The notes beneath the pieces are model-generated. The model saw only the letters and a list, made by a program, of their open reading frames with translations. It was not told the origin of the DNA and did no database searches. A stretch of DNA of 8,437 nucleotides from Rickettsiales bacterium. GTDB lineage: Bacteria; Pseudomonadota; Alphaproteobacteria; Rickettsiales; Anaplasmataceae. Location of the stretch: assembly GCA_031281335.1 (NCBI GenBank), contig JAITFM010000015.1, positions 1-8,437 on the forward strand, read 5' to 3'. Of this stretch, positions 1-6,388 are shown piece after piece. Both the position numbers and the translations under genes were made by a program. Position 1 is the first letter of the stretch. Each line of letters opens with the position of its first letter.

Positions 1-291
1 GTCCAAATTTATAGCGATCTGCTCGTAATTGCTCGGATGCATAAGGTTCACAATATTTCCTTCAGTAAAGAGATAAACATATTCTTCTTCATCTAAAATT
101 GCTCTTCTGATTGTTGCATCAGAGCGGAACCTTTCATAGTGTTTTGCTCCAGTTTTAATATTCTTCATTTCTGCTTGTATGTATGCACCACCCTTGCCAG
201 GTTGAGTATGCATAATACTTACAACCAAAAACAAACCGCCATTATGTTCCAACACTTGACCCGGCTTAATATCATTAGCTCTTTCTGCCAT
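1..291 (-). CDS. efp: Elongation factor P, 5' part (runs off the left edge)
   Basis: EF-P binds between the P and E sites of the ribosome and relieves stalling at consecutive prolines. Translating the complement from the ATG at 289-291 gives 97 uninterrupted residues beginning MAERANDIKPGQVLEHNGG, the KOW-like N-terminal domain of EF-P. The exposed loop reads QPGKGGAY with the lysine at residue 33, the position that is modified in many bacteria. After it come the family-typical KTGAKHYERFRSDATI stretch and the start of the OB domain (EEEYVYLF, NYEQIAINL). The family is usually about 185-190 residues, so roughly half is present and the rest lies off the left edge. It is 63 bp downstream of rimM on the same strand and has its own near-consensus promoter in that gap. 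Only a weak Shine-Dalgarno (GAAAG) precedes the ATG. The identification is very secure; the modifying enzyme is unknown. Confidence 0.95.
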   Translation of the reverse strand, partial: MAERANDIKPGQVLEHNGGLFLVVSIMHTQPGKGGAYIQAEMKNIKTGAKHYERFRSDATIRRAILDEEEYVYLFTEGNIVNLMHPSNYEQIAINLD

Positions 292-317
292 AATTAAACT
301 TTCAGCTTGATCTTATA

Positions 318-346
318 ATTATACGTAGCTTTTTTGTAAATATCAA
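318..346 (-). promoter_or_regulatory. Sigma70-type promoter of efp
   Basis: On the minus strand, TTGATA (341-346, five of six matches to the -35 consensus) is followed by exactly 17 bp and TATAAT (318-323, perfect -10). Transcription would start near 311, about 20 nt before the efp ATG. The whole promoter lies between the rimM stop and efp, so efp can be transcribed independently of rimM. Confidence 0.6.
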
Positions 347-354
347 AACCTTTG

Positions 355-861
355 TTAATCAATGAATTCTGGCATATTGAGTGCTATATACCTTTCCTTT
401 ACGTTTATATGCGGAAATATCTCTTTAGTAAAAGACAGCATAATATTCTTTTTTGTACTGGTGACTGAAATTTCCAATACATCTCCTGAACCGAAATTAT
501 GTATAGATTCTACATAACCATATAATTCATTATTCTCTAGCCTTACTTCCATATTTATAAGGTCACTTTGATAAAACTCGTTTTCATCATTGAGTTTTGG
601 CAGCTTGTTTCTTTCTGTGTATAATTTTCTATTTCTTAAAAGCTCTGCTTTGTTACGAGAATTTACTCCGCTTATTGTGGCTATTACTAAATTATCACCT
701 ATGACAGACACCGAGCCTATCTTATAACTTTCATTACCACTTATCAGCTCACCATATAAAGAAATATTTTCGGGTTTTTCAGTGAAAGTTTTTACTTTAA
801 CAGCTCCTTTAATTCCGTGAGGAGAAGTAATAATTCCGAGGCATACTAAATTGTCGTTCAT
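355..861 (-). CDS. rimM: Ribosome maturation factor RimM
   Basis: RimM helps mature the 30S head domain and binds ribosomal protein S19 in the cytoplasm. The 168-aa product has normal family length. The N-terminal RimM barrel occupies about residues 5-86, with the diagnostic [19 protein letters not shown] (9-27). The PRC-barrel domain follows from about residue 95 ([29 protein letters not shown]) and ends with the usual short C-terminal helix or strand region (LNMPEFID). In many bacteria rimM lies with rpsP, trmD and rplS; here it sits alone upstream of efp. No Shine-Dalgarno is visible before the ATG at 859-861, and the -10 of a good promoter ends six bases upstream, suggesting a leaderless message. 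The next in-frame ATGs lie deep inside the conserved fold, so this start is preferred. Confidence 0.93.
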   Translation of the reverse strand: MNDNLVCLGIITSPHGIKGAVKVKTFTEKPENISLYGELISGNESYKIGSVSVIGDNLVIATISGVNSRNKAELLRNRKLYTERNKLPKLNDENEFYQSDLINMEVRLENNELYGYVESIHNFGSGDVLEISVTSTKKNIMLSFTKEIFPHINVKERYIALNMPEFID

Positions 862-867
862 ATTAAT

Positions 868-896
868 ATGATAATTAAAATTAGTTTTTTTGTCTA
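868..896 (-). promoter_or_regulatory. Candidate rimM promoter, possibly giving a leaderless mRNA
   Basis: On the minus strand, TAGACA (891-896, five of six) and TATCAT (868-873, five of six) are separated by exactly 17 bp. Only ATTAAT (862-867) separates the -10 from the rimM ATG. A start site seven bases below the -10 would therefore be the A of the initiation codon. The spacer is A/T only apart from one C, so chance matches are easier than in balanced DNA. Confidence 0.45.
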
Positions 897-958
897 CAGT
901 GTTGGAAGCAATAGGTAACCCATTTTGAATAAATTTTATTACTCCCTTTTTTACTCAT
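881..958 (-). other. Doubtful small ORF, 25 codons
   Basis: ATG at 956-958 opens a 25-residue lysine-rich frame ([16 protein letters not shown]...QKN) ending at TAA 881-883. AAAGG lies four bases before the ATG, which is a usable but close Shine-Dalgarno. The frame overlaps the rimM -35 region. I recognise no family. Short ORFs are expected by chance here, so it is recorded only as a possible small gene. Confidence 0.12.
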
Positions 959-997
959 ATTACCTTTAAACTTATTGATATATCATTACTCCATAAA

Positions 998-1075
998 ATC
1001 TATCTTTTTTCCCTTAACTTAATGGCAGTGACGCTGAGGTATTCCCAATTGGCAGAGATTACGACAACTAGATCA
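998..1075 (-). repeat. Possible dispersed Wolbachia intergenic-repeat fragment
   Basis: The minus strand just after the coiled-coil reading frame is noticeably less AT-rich than the flanks and holds an open frame reading LVVVISANWEYLSVTAIK followed by LREKR and a stop. I recall similar text at the ends of short Wolbachia hypothetical proteins that derive from dispersed intergenic repeats. This is recollection, not a search. No second copy is present in the window. Confidence 0.2.
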
Positions 1076-1351
1076 AGCTTTATGCCGTGATTTTTCTGGA
1101 TCATCAACGGAAGTTAGGCTTGGATCTGATAATTCTGTATTTACCTTAGTAGATTTTAATGGATCTGCCAGCTTTTCTGGTTTATCGTTTGGAATTGGAA
1201 CAGGCCAATCCATAATGTTTTGTGGTTGAATTTCTACTTCTGCAACTTCCTTCTTATTTATTGCAGGCGGTTGATTAACTCCTATATTTTTTAGTTGTTC
1301 ATTTTCTTCTTGTAATTGCTTTAAATTCTCTTTGGTAAAGTACAGTTTTTC
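1073..1351 (-). pseudogene. In-frame C-terminal remnant of the coiled-coil protein, beyond a TAG stop
   Basis: Reading on in the same frame past the TAG at 1352-1354 gives 92 sense codons before TGA at 1073-1075. The first 22 residues (EKLYFTKENLKQLQEENEQL then KN) continue the charged, heptad-like coiled coil. The rest is a proline-rich, probably disordered tail (NQPPAINKKEVAEVEIQPQN, MDWPVPIPNDKPEKLADP) that ends in KSRHKA. The continuation matches the upstream composition and carries no further stop, so this is very probably the original C-terminus, cut off by one nonsense change (for example CAG to TAG). Readthrough or a sequencing error at this base are the alternatives. There is no good internal start with a Shine-Dalgarno. 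Confidence 0.7.
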
Positions 1352-2959
1352 CTATACATCTGCTATCATGCTTTCCCTTTCTTCAAGCTGACGTTTAAGC
1401 CTATCTATTTTGCTTTGCATATTCTCTTCATTTAGCTCATCCGCAAGTGACTTCCCACTAGGTTGTTGAATTGCCTCCTCTAAATTTTCTTTTTCTTTTT
1501 GTAGTTTTTTCAATTCTTCAGCCAATTCTTTGTTCTGCAATTGCTCTTCATCCAATCGATTTCTCGCATTAGCTAATTCCTTCTCTTTTTCTGATGAAAG
1601 TTTTTCCAACCGTTTTTCATAATTGTCTTTTAAATTTTTCTCTATTTTCTCCAGATCACTCTTCAGCTTTGCATTTTTCTCTTGTAGCGTTCTTAATTCA
1701 GCTTCACTTTGCCCCAATTTTTCCTGGAGTGCTTCGTTGATTTTGTCTATAGACTGGACTTTGTTTTTTTCATCTTCTAACTGAGATTTTAAATCTGCTA
1801 TTTCGCTACCTTTATCTTTCAATTTTTGCTCTAATTCACCTATTTTCTGGTTCAATTGTCCAATTCCTTGATTCTTGCCATCTAATTCTTTCTCACTTTT
1901 TTCCAATTTAGTTCTAAGCTCTTTAACTTTCCCCTCCAAAGCTTGCTTTTCCTCCCCTAACCGGCTTATTTCGTTATCACCTTCTCTTGTGATTTTTGCA
2001 TTAAGGATTTTTAACTCTGCATTCTCTTTCCTAAGGTACTCGTTTTCTTTCTCTAATTCCTTTACTTTATTCTCTAATTCCTTTTCTTCCTGTTCATATT
2101 CTTCTTCGTCCAAAGACAAAGAACTTCTACGCGAAAAAGATGTAGATGTGCTTACAGAAGGAAAATACGCACTATCTTGTTCATGCGATTGTGGTGATGC
2201 AGGTGGATTTCGTATAAATGTTTCCTCCTCCTGTGTTGGCTGATTGCTCATACCCTTGCCCATGTCAACAAAAGCTTGATATAGAGTTTTTCCGTTTATG
2301 AAAACTTCTTTATTTTGTTTAACTAACTTTAATACTTCTTCTGAGTCAGTTATTTCTCCAAACTTTGGCTCACCAATCACTTCTAGTATACCATCAGATC
2401 CCACTTCTATAGTCATGCTACTATCTATGCTATTGCCTTCAGAATCCTTAGCTTGCCAGTTAATGGTCATCTCACATGAGCCAGGACCAGCAAAATCATA
2501 GTGCCTCTCATTGCCATTTTTTTTGCTTGCAGTTATTTGATTATCTCCCCCTAAAGATATGTGATAAACCTCACCCTCACTACTGGCTCTTAAGATATCA
2601 CTGATTTTTACTGGTTCTTCTTTGCTTTCAAAACTGATGTTGAAATCATTATCTTTTGTCGAATACGCTAAGAAATTTTGATTTGGTAGAGATGATTCAA
2701 GTTCTTTATGCCTTGCATCTATTAATTGCTCAAATTTTTGAAAATCTGCTTCCCATTTTGAGTTTATCTGTTTCCTAACCTCTTCATCTTTGCGTAAAGG
2801 ACCAATAAGGTACCAGATTAATTTTTCTTTTTCTAGTTTCTCTATAGCTTCTTGAAAACTGTTGTGAGATTCAATTACACTTAAAATATCCTTTTTCTTC
2901 TGTTTATCTGCATCTAAACTTTGACTCTCAACTAGTACATCTTCGTTTTCCCCTGACAT
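1352..2959 (-). CDS. Large coiled-coil protein, unknown function, probably truncated at its C-terminus
   Basis: I do not recognise a named family. The 535-aa product has three parts. Residues 1-235 are mixed helix and strand: a charged helical start, then beta-rich text such as EVYHISLGGDNQITASKK and SSMTIEVGSDGILEVIGEP. Residues about 240-285 form a Ser/Pro/Gln-rich linker (STSTSFSRRSSLS). Residues about 286-535 are Glu/Lys/Leu-rich with heptad periodicity, a long coiled coil with breaks near 360-366 and 499-504. There is no signal peptide or membrane segment, so it is cytoplasmic or exported by a signal-independent route. The ATG is preceded by GAGG at a 7-nt spacing and a TATACT -10 at 2982-2987, both fitting this start. 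The frame ends at a TAG inside the coiled coil and stays open for 92 codons after it. The architecture is reminiscent of coiled-coil effector candidates in intracellular bacteria, but that role is only inferred; a structural scaffold is equally possible. Confidence 0.75.
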   Translation of the reverse strand: MSGENEDVLVESQSLDADKQKKKDILSVIESHNSFQEAIEKLEKEKLIWYLIGPLRKDEEVRKQINSKWEADFQKFEQLIDARHKELESSLPNQNFLAYSTKDNDFNISFESKEEPVKISDILRASSEGEVYHISLGGDNQITASKKNGNERHYDFAGPGSCEMTINWQAKDSEGNSIDSSMTIEVGSDGILEVIGEPKFGEITDSEEVLKLVKQNKEVFINGKTLYQAFVDMGKGMSNQPTQEEETFIRNPPASPQSHEQDSAYFPSVSTSTSFSRRSSLSLDEEEYEQEEKELENKVKELEKENEYLRKENAELKILNAKITREGDNEISRLGEEKQALEGKVKELRTKLEKSEKELDGKNQGIGQLNQKIGELEQKLKDKGSEIADLKSQLEDEKNKVQSIDKINEALQEKLGQSEAELRTLQEKNAKLKSDLEKIEKNLKDNYEKRLEKLSSEKEKELANARNRLDEEQLQNKELAEELKKLQKEKENLEEAIQQPSGKSLADELNEENMQSKIDRLKRQLEERESMIADV

Positions 2960-2966
2960 TACTTTA

Positions 2967-2970
2967 CCTC
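2967..2970 (-). promoter_or_regulatory. Strong ribosome binding site of the coiled-coil gene
   Basis: GAGG on the minus strand lies seven bases before the ATG at 2957-2959, the best Shine-Dalgarno in the window. Upstream, TATACT at 2982-2987 is a plausible -10, but the bases at -35 (ACTTAA) match poorly. A functional ribosome binding site argues that the gene is still translated despite its shortened end. Confidence 0.5.
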
Positions 2971-3040
2971 ATTTATTAAATAGTATATTTAAATATTAAA
3001 AATTTTAAGTTAAAATTAATTAACAGAAGCGTAAATTAAA

Positions 3041-3070
3041 TTGAGTATTTGTGGATTCTCTCTGTATACT
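3041..3070 (+). promoter_or_regulatory. Candidate promoter of the phosphohexomutase gene
   Basis: TTGAGT (3041-3046, four of six) and TATACT (3065-3070, five of six) are separated by 18 bp. The predicted start near 3077 leaves a leader of about 23 nt. It is divergent from the promoter of the coiled-coil gene within the 140-bp intergenic region. Confidence 0.4.
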
Positions 3071-3099
3071 GAAAGGTTATTTACTATTTAATAGACAAC

Positions 3100-4461
3100 A
3101 TGGATAATGTTATCATAAGAAAATATGATATTAGAGGTATAGTAGGCAAAGATCTGCAGATCAGTGATGGATATGAGATAGGCAGAAAATTTGGCCAAAC
3201 CGTAGCTAATGTTTGTGTAAGCTATGACAGCAGAATAGATTCGCCGAGTATAGAAAAAGAATTAATCAGAGGCTTAACTCTATCTGGGGCAAACGTTACA
3301 CGCGTTGGACTATGCTCTTCACCTATGCTATACGCTGCAACACAAATCACACAGGCAGACCTTGGCATTATGATCACCGCTTCACATAACCCTAGCAAGT
3401 ACAATGGCTTTAAATTTTTCAGCAGTAAGAGAGTTTACTCAGACCAAGAAATAAAGGAAGTTATAAGCAGTCCAATCAAAAGCAGTACAAAAATTGGCAG
3501 CTCAATTAACATAAATATATATAGTAAGTACATTCGTATATTAAAAAGTGCGCTGAAGAACAACTCTACACAAAAACTAAAGATAGCTTGGGATTTTGGC
3601 AATAGCCCAGCAAGTGGAATTGCAAGGTATATTGAAAAGATCTTGCCAGACCATGTACATATCGTAACCAATAACTCTATAGATGGAACATTTCCACTAC
3701 ACGACCCAGATCCCATAGAGGAGAGAAATCTCGTTCAATTAATTGATGTTGTAAAGGAAAATGAATGTGATCTTGGTATTGCATTCGATGGTGATGGTGA
3801 TAGGGTGCGCTTAATTGATAATAAAGGCAGTGTTGTTTCCAATGACCATTTATTTATGATTTTTGCACGTGAAATATTGGAAGAATACCCAGAAAGCAAA
3901 GTTATTGCTAATATAAAAATGAGCATGAAAGTGCATGACTTTGTTAGTGGATTAGGAGGAAGAGTAATTGTATGCGCTACTGGACATTCACTGGTTAAGA
4001 AAAAGATGGTAGAGGAAGAGGCAAAATTTGCCGGTGAACTGAGTGGACATTTTTTCTTCTCTGAGCTAGGTTTTGATGACGGATTATATTCTGCTATTAA
4101 AGCCATTGACGTTTTACTTAAGAAAAACCAAAGTCTATCTGAGGTGATTGAGGATTTACCAAAGCTATATATCACTCATGAAGTGAAAGTTGTAGTTAAA
4201 GATGAGAAAAAATTTCAAATAATTGAATCAATAAAGAAAACACTAGAGCAACAAAATATTACATTCTCAGAGCTCGATGGTATTAAAGTACCCAACAAAG
4301 ATAATAAAGGTTGGTGGCTCCTTAGAGTGTCAAATACACAAAACTGCATTACAGCAAGATGCGAAGGAGATACTCTAGAAGATTTTGAACTGACTAAAAA
4401 GGTCTTGTTTTATTACATTGATGGTATCCGTTCAATGGAGCAAGTGGGCAAGGTAATATAA
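3100..4461 (+). CDS. Phosphomannomutase/phosphoglucomutase
   Basis: This alpha-D-phosphohexomutase interconverts hexose 6- and 1-phosphates through a phosphoserine enzyme in the cytoplasm. The 453 residues are full length for the four-domain family. Visible motifs, in order: the substrate start YDIRGIVG (9-16); the active-site serine loop TASHNPSKYNG (93-103, Ser95); the magnesium-binding DGDGDR (230-235); the sugar-specificity loop GELSGH (312-317); and the phosphate-binding RVSNT (409-413). The specificity loop resembles the GEMSGH of PMM/PGM more than the GEQSGH of GlmM, so mannose/glucose phosphates are the likelier substrates. The last motif reads SNTQN where SNTxP is usual. Wolbachia is thought to lack LPS, so the end product is not obvious. 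The ATG has no clear Shine-Dalgarno, and an in-frame stop lies 30 bp upstream. It is convergent with the secretion ATPase gene, nine bases apart. manB, algC or pgm are all possible names, so no symbol is given. Confidence 0.92.
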   Translation: MDNVIIRKYDIRGIVGKDLQISDGYEIGRKFGQTVANVCVSYDSRIDSPSIEKELIRGLTLSGANVTRVGLCSSPMLYAATQITQADLGIMITASHNPSKYNGFKFFSSKRVYSDQEIKEVISSPIKSSTKIGSSININIYSKYIRILKSALKNNSTQKLKIAWDFGNSPASGIARYIEKILPDHVHIVTNNSIDGTFPLHDPDPIEERNLVQLIDVVKENECDLGIAFDGDGDRVRLIDNKGSVVSNDHLFMIFAREILEEYPESKVIANIKMSMKVHDFVSGLGGRVIVCATGHSLVKKKMVEEEAKFAGELSGHFFFSELGFDDGLYSAIKAIDVLLKKNQSLSEVIEDLPKLYITHEVKVVVKDEKKFQIIESIKKTLEQQNITFSELDGIKVPNKDNKGWWLLRVSNTQNCITARCEGDTLEDFELTKKVLFYYIDGIRSMEQVGKVI

Positions 4462-4483
4462 AAAGAACAACTAACCACTTGCT
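4439..4483. terminator. Inverted repeat across two convergent stop codons, possible bidirectional terminator
   Basis: AGCAAGTGG (4439-4447) and CCACTTGCT (4475-4483) are perfect 9-bp inverted arms with a 27-nt loop. The loop holds both stop codons (TAA 4459-4461 plus, TAG 4471-4473 minus) and the 9-bp gap. The arms lie within the last codons of each gene. There is no clean U-run after either arm, so a classic intrinsic terminator is not shown; the arrangement simply places a potential hairpin where both transcripts end. Confidence 0.3.
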
Positions 4484-6213
4484 GAAGAACATTCACCTTC
4501 TGCGGTATTTGATGATGGAGCAACCAATTTGCTTAAAATCTCATCTCTCGGTCCCATAGCATAAATAACACCATCTGACATGAGAACTACCTTATCAACC
4601 ACGGATAGTAACGGTAGTTTGTGAGTTATGATAATAGTTGTGGTATTTTGCTTTCTTGCAACGTTGATTGCATTAATTAAGCATGCCTCTCCACTACTGT
4701 CTAGGTTGGCATTTGGCTCGTCAAGCACCAAAAGCTTTGTGTTTCCATAAAAAGCTCTTGCAAGGCCAAGCAGTTGTTTCTGCCCACCAGAAAGTGTCAC
4801 TCCAAAACTCCCTATCGTTGTATCATACCCGTTTGGTAAGCTCAGTATTAATTCATGTATTCCTGCAATTTTTGCCGCTTTGATTATTTCTTCAGGATTT
4901 AGGTCTGGTCTCATGCGAGCAATATTGGCTTTGACACTAGTGTTAAATAACTCAATATCCTGAGGTAAGTAACCAACATAATTACCAAAATTTTCTCGAT
5001 TCCAAATGTATACATCAGCGCCATCTAGCCTGACTACACCGGATATGGGCTTCCATACACCAACGGTTAGCTTTGCAATAGTTGATTTACCAGAAGCACT
5101 TGCACCAATAACGCCCACCACATCTCCTGGCTCTATAACAAATGATATCCCTTTTATTGTTGGTTTGTTGCTCCCATAAGGAGTAAAAAATACTCTATCA
5201 AATTCCAGTCTTCCTTCAGGTTCTGGTAGAGCCATAGTTTGTTCTCTTTTTGGTGATGTGAGTATAAGTCTTTGCAGCCTACCATACGACATTCTAGCCT
5301 GATTTAGAAATTTCCAAGTATGAACTGCTGCATCAAATGGAACCAATACTCTACCCATTAAAATTGAAGCAGCAATGATGCTACCGGCAGTTTTATGGGC
5401 TGTAATTGCAAGTAATGCACCTGTTCCGATCACTGATATTTGTAGAGTTGAACGCAAAAACTTAGTGATTCCAGTAATTACATTAGAACGATTTTGTGCT
5501 TTGATTTGCATCGCTCGGTTCTGGTCGTTTCGTTTGCACCAATCAGAAACTATGAATTCTGACATACCCATAGCTTCAACCACTTCTGCATTTCTTGTTG
5601 CAACATCTATGGCATTGATATTCCGTATAGTTTCTTCGTTGGTTTCTTGCAATATGCGTTTAGTAGCAAGCTCATTCCATATTGCCATAGAGATTAATAT
5701 AATGATTCCGGCAATAGCTATAAACCCCGTGGAGGTATGTATCATAAAGATCACAATAAGGTAAATTAACGACCATGGGGTATCAAATAGTGAAAATATA
5801 CCATTTCCAGTAATGAAATTTTTTATTACCCCAAGATCTCGTATTGCTTCACCACTGGAAGTTGAGCTCTGCACTGATGTCAGCCTGATTGATCTTACTA
5901 TCAGATCTGGTGTTGCGGCTTTATCGATCCAGTCACCAATCTTTGCCATGGCTAGATATCGACAGGTTTCGAGCATTGCGGAACACGCAAACGCGGATAA
6001 AGTGATGATTGTCAGCATAACTAGCGTCGATACGCTTTCACTCGATATCACCCGATCAAGCACCTGAGAGGTATAAAGTGGCAGGAATAACATTAACAAA
6101 TTGATTCCTGAACTAAGCCAGAAAATGAACCAAAATGCACTTTTACACTTCTCTAAGCAGATGTATAGCGTACTTTGCTTCAATTCCTTTTTTATCGATG
6201 GCGTGATTTCCAC
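4471..6213 (-). CDS. Type I secretion system ABC transporter (permease/ATPase), PrtD-like
   Basis: This is the inner-membrane ATP-driven pump of a type I secretion system, which works with a membrane-fusion protein (HlyD family) and TolC to export proteins without an N-terminal signal. The 580 aa are a typical length for the PrtD/AprD type, lacking the extra N-terminal peptidase-like domain of HlyB. About six hydrophobic segments lie at 26-46, 60-82, 145-160, 162-178, 256-272 and 277-294. The nucleotide-binding domain is complete: Walker A GASASGKST (370-378), Q-loop GYLPQD (Gln418), signature LSGGQ (474-478), Walker B LLVLDE (494-499), D-loop NLD (503-505) and switch His531. The start is GTG at 6211-6213 with AAGGA five bases upstream; no in-frame ATG lies nearby upstream. 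Fusion-protein, TolC and substrate genes are not in the window. A bacteriocin or lipid ABC exporter is the alternative, but the fold order and sequence favour T1SS. Confidence 0.9.
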   Translation of the reverse strand: MEITPSIKKELKQSTLYICLEKCKSAFWFIFWLSSGINLLMLFLPLYTSQVLDRVISSESVSTLVMLTIITLSAFACSAMLETCRYLAMAKIGDWIDKAATPDLIVRSIRLTSVQSSTSSGEAIRDLGVIKNFITGNGIFSLFDTPWSLIYLIVIFMIHTSTGFIAIAGIIILISMAIWNELATKRILQETNEETIRNINAIDVATRNAEVVEAMGMSEFIVSDWCKRNDQNRAMQIKAQNRSNVITGITKFLRSTLQISVIGTGALLAITAHKTAGSIIAASILMGRVLVPFDAAVHTWKFLNQARMSYGRLQRLILTSPKREQTMALPEPEGRLEFDRVFFTPYGSNKPTIKGISFVIEPGDVVGVIGASASGKSTIAKLTVGVWKPISGVVRLDGADVYIWNRENFGNYVGYLPQDIELFNTSVKANIARMRPDLNPEEIIKAAKIAGIHELILSLPNGYDTTIGSFGVTLSGGQKQLLGLARAFYGNTKLLVLDEPNANLDSSGEACLINAINVARKQNTTTIIITHKLPLLSVVDKVVLMSDGVIYAMGPRDEILSKLVAPSSNTAEGECSSASG

Positions 6214-6218
6214 AATCT

Positions 6219-6223
6219 TCCTT
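6219..6223 (-). promoter_or_regulatory. Ribosome binding site deciding the GTG start of the secretion ATPase
   Basis: AAGGA on the minus strand lies five bases before the GTG at 6211-6213. The reading frame stays open for more than 90 bases further upstream but contains no ATG, so this site is what fixes the start. Confidence 0.5.
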
Positions 6224-6344
6224 TTAACTTGATTACATGCACCATATACAATTTTTATTGCAAAAATATTAACAGCAGCTACTAGCTTTAAGTTGATATA
6301 ATAAAATATTAATATACACGAATAGAAAATATAAACAATGGCAA

Positions 6345-6362
6345 AAAGAAACAGCTTTCTTT
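6345..6362 (-). terminator. Weak hairpin downstream of tsaD
   Basis: AAAGAAA and TTTCTTT form a 7-bp arm with a 4-nt loop, beginning 27 bases after the tsaD stop. On the minus strand the second arm is followed by two further T residues and then GCC, so the U-tract is short and the stem has only one G-C pair. It may be a degenerate terminator. The rest of 6214-6388 is AT-rich spacer with no gene that I can support. Confidence 0.25.
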
Positions 6363-6388
6363 ACCATCTAATTCAGAATGGAGAGTCC

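Noticed and set aside
928..940. AATAAATTTTATT palindrome-like sequence as a terminator or operator
   Set aside because: It contains only A and T, so it is expected by chance in this DNA and would make a very weak hairpin.
1875..2243. 122-codon plus-strand open frame rich in Ser, Phe and Leu
   Set aside because: It is the antisense of the Glu/Lys-rich coiled coil, whose GAA/AAA codons read as TTC/TTT on the other strand; it has no family resemblance.
3435..4175. Minus-strand open frames of 93 and 146 codons inside the mutase gene
   Set aside because: They are antisense shadows of a full-length, motif-complete phosphohexomutase.
6214..6310. N-terminal extension of the secretion ATPase, since the frame stays open upstream
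   Set aside because: There is no ATG in the extension, and the GTG at 6211-6213 has a well-placed AAGGA and gives normal PrtD-type length.
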